64,000 bases of DNA. Source: Saccharomycopsis fibuligera x Saccharomycopsis cf. fibuligera. Lineage: Eukaryota > Ascomycota > Saccharomycetes > Ascoideales > Saccharomycopsidaceae. Where the stretch lies: the NCBI GenBank assembly GCA_001936135.1, contig CP012816.1, positions 1,243,501-1,307,500 of the forward strand. The letters are read 5' to 3'. A model generated the notes under the pieces. The model was not told the DNA's origin, ran no database searches, and worked only from the letters and a program-made list of their open reading frames with translations. A program made the translations under genes and the position numbers. Shown here in pieces: positions 60,912-64,000 of the stretch (positions within the stretch are counted from its first letter, which is position 1; each line of letters begins with the position of its first letter).

Positions 60912-63107
60912 TTATACTCTCATTCTTCGCCGCAAGGATCTTGCGTGTTTAGATGTTGAACCTTCAACATTTTCCAGCTCTACCTCCTCGTAATTTGCCG
61001 GAGTAGGAGCTATGCGTTCGCTTTGTCTTCTGCTTAGCCTTCTCGCTCGCGAAACTTCTGGTACTGCAAAAATTGAAGATTCCACATTCACCGGTTTCAA
61101 TGATTGCAAAAGTCTGTTTGATTTCTTTTGTTTTTTTGTATTGAGATTAGACTTTTCGGATTCGGCCTGTATAGCAATTTGTTTCCGTTTTTTTGGATGT
61201 GGGTTTCGAGGAGTTTGGTCAGTTGGTAACAATGGATTGAAGCTGGAGTTGATTTGCATTAGTAGCCTAGATACTTTTGGAGAAGCTTGGCTTCGGTCTC
61301 TCAAATCATTGCTTACTCGTTGTCTTTCTTTCGAAACTTCATCTCCAGCACTGTTACTGCGAGATGTATGCCTTGAGGTAGGCTTATCATGAATGTCTAC
61401 ACTACTCCTCAACATTTGGCTTGATACTTGTTGTCCTAGATCTTGATCAGCTCTCTTTTTAACAGTATCCTGAACTACCTTTCGGGGTTTTCTTAATAGC
61501 CTATCTGGATCTCCGGTGTAATTTTCAATTTTCTGACCCACAGTAGATGCTTTTTCCTGTAGATGTTTCCGAGCCAGAAACCTTGATGACCGTCTACTGC
61601 CTGACAACGCTGTGCAATCCAGCAATTTCTCATTATAATGAACCTTAGTCTTGCTTTTAAATTCGGGGCTATTTTTAGTTGATAACTTTTTCTCATGTTT
61701 GGGTTTACACCAAGGACAATACCATTTTAAATTTTTAGGAGGACTATAGCTGCTTTTCAATCCAATACATTTATAGTGGAACCAACCACCGTAGGGACAA
61801 TTGTCATCATCACAACCAATCATTTTTCCCGAAGAGCCAGTTCTGCAAATACAATAAACTTCTTCTTTTTCTTCTTCAACAATTCGATTATCATTTTGAT
61901 ATGCCTCTTGTGTTGACTCTGCTTCCAGTGTAGTAGGCTCTGTTGTGGTTCTGCTCATTTTAGCACTTTTATTCATGGAAACGATCTCGGCATCAGAAAT
62001 GGAGTGAGAGCTATTTTGTGCATTGAAAGAGTCTGACATTTTTGGATCGTTGTTAGCTGCTTTAAATGTTAATTTGAGCTTAGGGGTAGCGACTTTAGGA
62101 GTCTTGGAGCTGTCTTCTGAATCTGATTCACTAAATAATGGCAATTCTAGTTCACTTTTAGTTGGTGGATTGCGATTAAACTTTAGCACTCTTTTATTTG
62201 AGTCATTTGAACTCGGGGCTTTAAAAATCAATTTAACTTTAGGTTTATAGTGGTTGTTGAGATTAAAGCATCTATCGAATGCATCATTTTTGATCATCAA
62301 AGATAACACAATTTGTTTGCGATAGAAATCATCTTTATTCTGCTTGACTTTTTTCGCACTTTTAGACGCAAGAAGTTCTTTAATGAGTTGTTTGAATTCG
62401 TCATCAAAATCTGAAAATTTGTCGTATACAGTTTCATTATTGCGCCGTTGGAAACATTGTATTTCCTGCATAATTGATTCATATTTGTTAGGGGAGTTGT
62501 AAGTGGAGATATTGGGGTAAGTATTCTTGTAGTCTACTTCTATGAGATTTTCCTCGGAGAAATCCTTAGTACCTTTTAGAATAAAGCATTTCAACGGCTC
62601 CCAGGACCAGTTGCGTGCAAAAACTAACTGAATCAATTGATATGAAAATCCGTTCAATAATTGTTTAGCGGAGTCTAATAATAATCTTAACTTGATGGCT
62701 TCGCGAATTGACTCATTGTGCAAACGCCGTATTTCAGAGTCTAATTGCCTCGTCTTTTGGAAAAGCTGTACTTTCGTGTTTTCAAGTAGTGAAAACTTGC
62801 TTAAAGAGTTAATCCACTGGTCTATATCTATGTCGATGTCGATATCAAGCTCATTGCTTCTTGTATCGGAGTCATTATCGTTATTGCTATTATCGATTTG
62901 CCTCCCCGCAGAAGAGTAGGCAGCTAGCGCTTGAAACTTGGAAACTGTCCTGAGTAGCTCTATATTGTGGTAAAGAACGTCTTTCTTGTCATTAAATTGG
63001 ATGTTTAAGGACTGAATAAGCCACAAACTTCGGATAATGTCAGCAGGAAGATGATCTGTTACTGCAAGGTTTGAGATAGCGTTGATGTTCTCATCGTTAG
63101 TGAGCAT
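60912..63107 (-). CDS. ING-family PHD-finger chromatin protein
   Basis: A 731-residue protein. The N-terminus (ADIIRSLWLIQSLNIQFND, then a helical stretch to about 250) resembles the ING N-terminal helices. The PHD finger at about 415-470 shows the C4HC3 order: YCIC, GCDDDNC, WFHYKC, WYCPWC. Such fingers read H3K4me3 in acetyltransferase (NuA3, NuA4) or Rpd3 deacetylase complexes. Unusually for the family, the finger is central, not C-terminal: 260 Ser/Arg/Lys-rich residues follow, with RRSSR, RKPRK and SRRQSER clusters. There is also a two-residue oddity, CPYGGWFHY, where most ING fingers have a CPIEWFH-like segment. Yng1, Yng2 and Pho23 are all much smaller, so I give no symbol. Confidence 0.75.
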   Translation of the reverse strand: MLTNDENINAISNLAVTDHLPADIIRSLWLIQSLNIQFNDKKDVLYHNIELLRTVSKFQALAAYSSAGRQIDNSNNDNDSDTRSNELDIDIDIDIDQWINSLSKFSLLENTKVQLFQKTRQLDSEIRRLHNESIREAIKLRLLLDSAKQLLNGFSYQLIQLVFARNWSWEPLKCFILKGTKDFSEENLIEVDYKNTYPNISTYNSPNKYESIMQEIQCFQRRNNETVYDKFSDFDDEFKQLIKELLASKSAKKVKQNKDDFYRKQIVLSLMIKNDAFDRCFNLNNHYKPKVKLIFKAPSSNDSNKRVLKFNRNPPTKSELELPLFSESDSEDSSKTPKVATPKLKLTFKAANNDPKMSDSFNAQNSSHSISDAEIVSMNKSAKMSRTTTEPTTLEAESTQEAYQNDNRIVEEEKEEVYCICRTGSSGKMIGCDDDNCPYGGWFHYKCIGLKSSYSPPKNLKWYCPWCKPKHEKKLSTKNSPEFKSKTKVHYNEKLLDCTALSGSRRSSRFLARKHLQEKASTVGQKIENYTGDPDRLLRKPRKVVQDTVKKRADQDLGQQVSSQMLRSSVDIHDKPTSRHTSRSNSAGDEVSKERQRVSNDLRDRSQASPKVSRLLMQINSSFNPLLPTDQTPRNPHPKKRKQIAIQAESEKSNLNTKKQKKSNRLLQSLKPVNVESSIFAVPEVSRARRLSRRQSERIAPTPANYEEVELENVEGSTSKHARSLRRRMRV

Positions 63108-63594
63108 ATCTTATTGGGATTGAACATAGACAATTCTAGCCTTTGACAAGTGGCCTGTGATGGACGAAATATAAATCTGTGACAATAACCGCTAGTGCTA
63201 CCTGTTTTATGTGCCCTCGAAGAAGAATAGCGAGACGTGGAGTGTAATAGAAGAGTGGTTTTGGAGATACGCGTAAACCGTTAACAATCGCACTAAAGCT
63301 TTCGGTATTTCTAGTTTTGTTTTTGTTTTTGTTGTTTTTGGTGTAGCAATATCAAGTAATCTGTTACGTAATGGGGTAAGCTCAACTTTAGTCCGGGTTA
63401 CAAATGAAGCTCATCACCTGGAGCTCATCACCGAAGGAAGAAAGAAAGAAAATGTCAAGACCGATTACTAAAAGCAGAGGAGATGGCGATTAATTAAAAG
63501 AATACATCAGTGATCTATAGGCTTCTCCGGGCGTTGGTTTAATAATACCTTTTGCTCAAACTTATTCTTCTTAAATCCTCAACCAATAAATATT
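63108..63594. other. divergent promoter region of the ING gene and SSL2
   Basis: About 490 nt with an ACGCGT (63269-63274) and short GAGCTCATCACC direct repeats (63408-63432). No gene. Confidence 0.5.
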
Positions 63595-64000
63595 ATGGCC
63601 CAGGTATCCGGTGCTCTCCAGCAGAGTCTTCGTTACGAAAACGCCTCCGATTATGCCTCGGATAACTCTAATACCTCAGAGTCAGATGATGAATTCTCTA
63701 ACCAACAAAGGCAAAGAAGGGAGCAGGCTATTGAAGTCAGTGCCATGAACGCTGACTATGTTCCTGATGCTGTTTCCAAAATTTTCAATGGGACAGACTT
63801 TTCGTATTTAAAACTAAGACCTGATCATGCCTCCAGACCATTATGGATCTACAAATCCCTAGATAAGATTATGATCATTTTGGAATCTTTTTCCCCACTT
63901 GCTGAGCAAGCACAAGATTTCTTGATCACCATTGCTGAACCTGTCTCAAGACCTTCTCATATCCACGAATATCGTATTACATCACATTCTCTCTATGCTG
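63595..64000 (+). CDS. SSL2: Ssl2/Rad25 (XPB), TFIIH translocase, N-terminal part
   Basis: The first 135 codons of SSL2, cut by the window edge. Ssl2 is the double-stranded DNA translocase of TFIIH that opens promoters for RNA polymerase II and acts in nucleotide-excision repair. After a Ser/Asp-rich leader, the segment [14 protein letters not shown] and [35 protein letters not shown] is the near-invariant N-terminal domain of XPB (human: RPLWV and [24 protein letters not shown]). The ATG used is the first in frame. A GTATCC after codon 3 resembles a donor, but reading straight through gives a sensible protein, so no intron is invoked. The helicase motifs lie beyond the window. Confidence 0.95.
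   Translation, partial: MAQVSGALQQSLRYENASDYASDNSNTSESDDEFSNQQRQRREQAIEVSAMNADYVPDAVSKIFNGTDFSYLKLRPDHASRPLWIYKSLDKIMIILESFSPLAEQAQDFLITIAEPVSRPSHIHEYRITSHSLYA

Noticed and set aside
63595-63610. Possible donor (CAG|GTATCC) three codons into SSL2
   Set aside because: The straight reading continues into the conserved XPB domain with no stop and no branch site is needed.
1-64000. Mobile elements, viral relics, CRISPR arrays or operon-like systems
   Set aside because: I saw no transposase, reverse transcriptase, integrase or capsid-like frames, no long terminal repeats and no spaced palindromic repeats.

Overview
The window reads as nuclear DNA of a budding yeast (Saccharomycotina), most likely of the CTG clade near Candida/Lodderomyces. 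Protein-coding genes are mostly intronless, and the few introns sit at the extreme 5' end with canonical GTATGT-, GTACGT- or GTAAGT-type donors and TACTAAC-type branch sites. Proteins carry Q-, N- and S-rich low-complexity tracts. In-frame CTG codons are nearly absent: in the GC-rich ALG8 and dehydrogenase genes, leucine is written TTG or CTC and I find one CTG in each. That is the signature expected where CUG is read as serine. Clade is inferred; species is not determined. I see no transposon, CRISPR array, tRNA or rRNA.

Layout, left to right. 1-9 kb: TOM6 (mitochondrial import), a large GPHR-like multispanning membrane protein, VPS5 (retromer sorting nexin). 9-14 kb: thymidylate synthase with an MCB (ACGCGT) site upstream, divergent UFE1 (ER t-SNARE), and RSR1/BUD1, whose start codon lies in a 7-nt first coding exon. 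16-22 kb: DCK1, a DOCK-family exchange factor. 22-27 kb: gene-poor, with one orphan single-pass membrane ORF. 27-37 kb: MED21/SRB7 (intron), GYP1 (two introns and a 16-nt internal exon), mitoribosomal MRPL20, spliceosomal helicase PRP16 and PAN6. 37-41 kb: NDC80 and CYT1, with a 653-nt intron inside the presequence.

42.3-50.5 kb is a sharply bounded GC-rich block of about 60% GC. It holds a tiny zinc protein, a 2-hydroxyacid dehydrogenase, ALG8 and the 5' half of a DSF2/NIF1-like Sel1-repeat gene. Simple repeats are common in it. Composition then drops back within the Sel1-repeat gene itself.

52-64 kb: NOP2 and UTP10 sit in tandem. Both are ribosome-biogenesis genes with PAC-like and RRPE-like promoter elements. 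They are followed by a convergent ING/PHD-finger gene and the start of SSL2 (TFIIH helicase), which runs off the window. Intergenic regions are studded with A/T homopolymers of 28-38 nt. The strongest points for follow-up are the GYP1 micro-exon, the GC block that still avoids CTG, the altered helicase motif in PRP16, a possible non-AUG N-terminal extension on the dehydrogenase, and the orphan membrane ORF with its very long upstream region.
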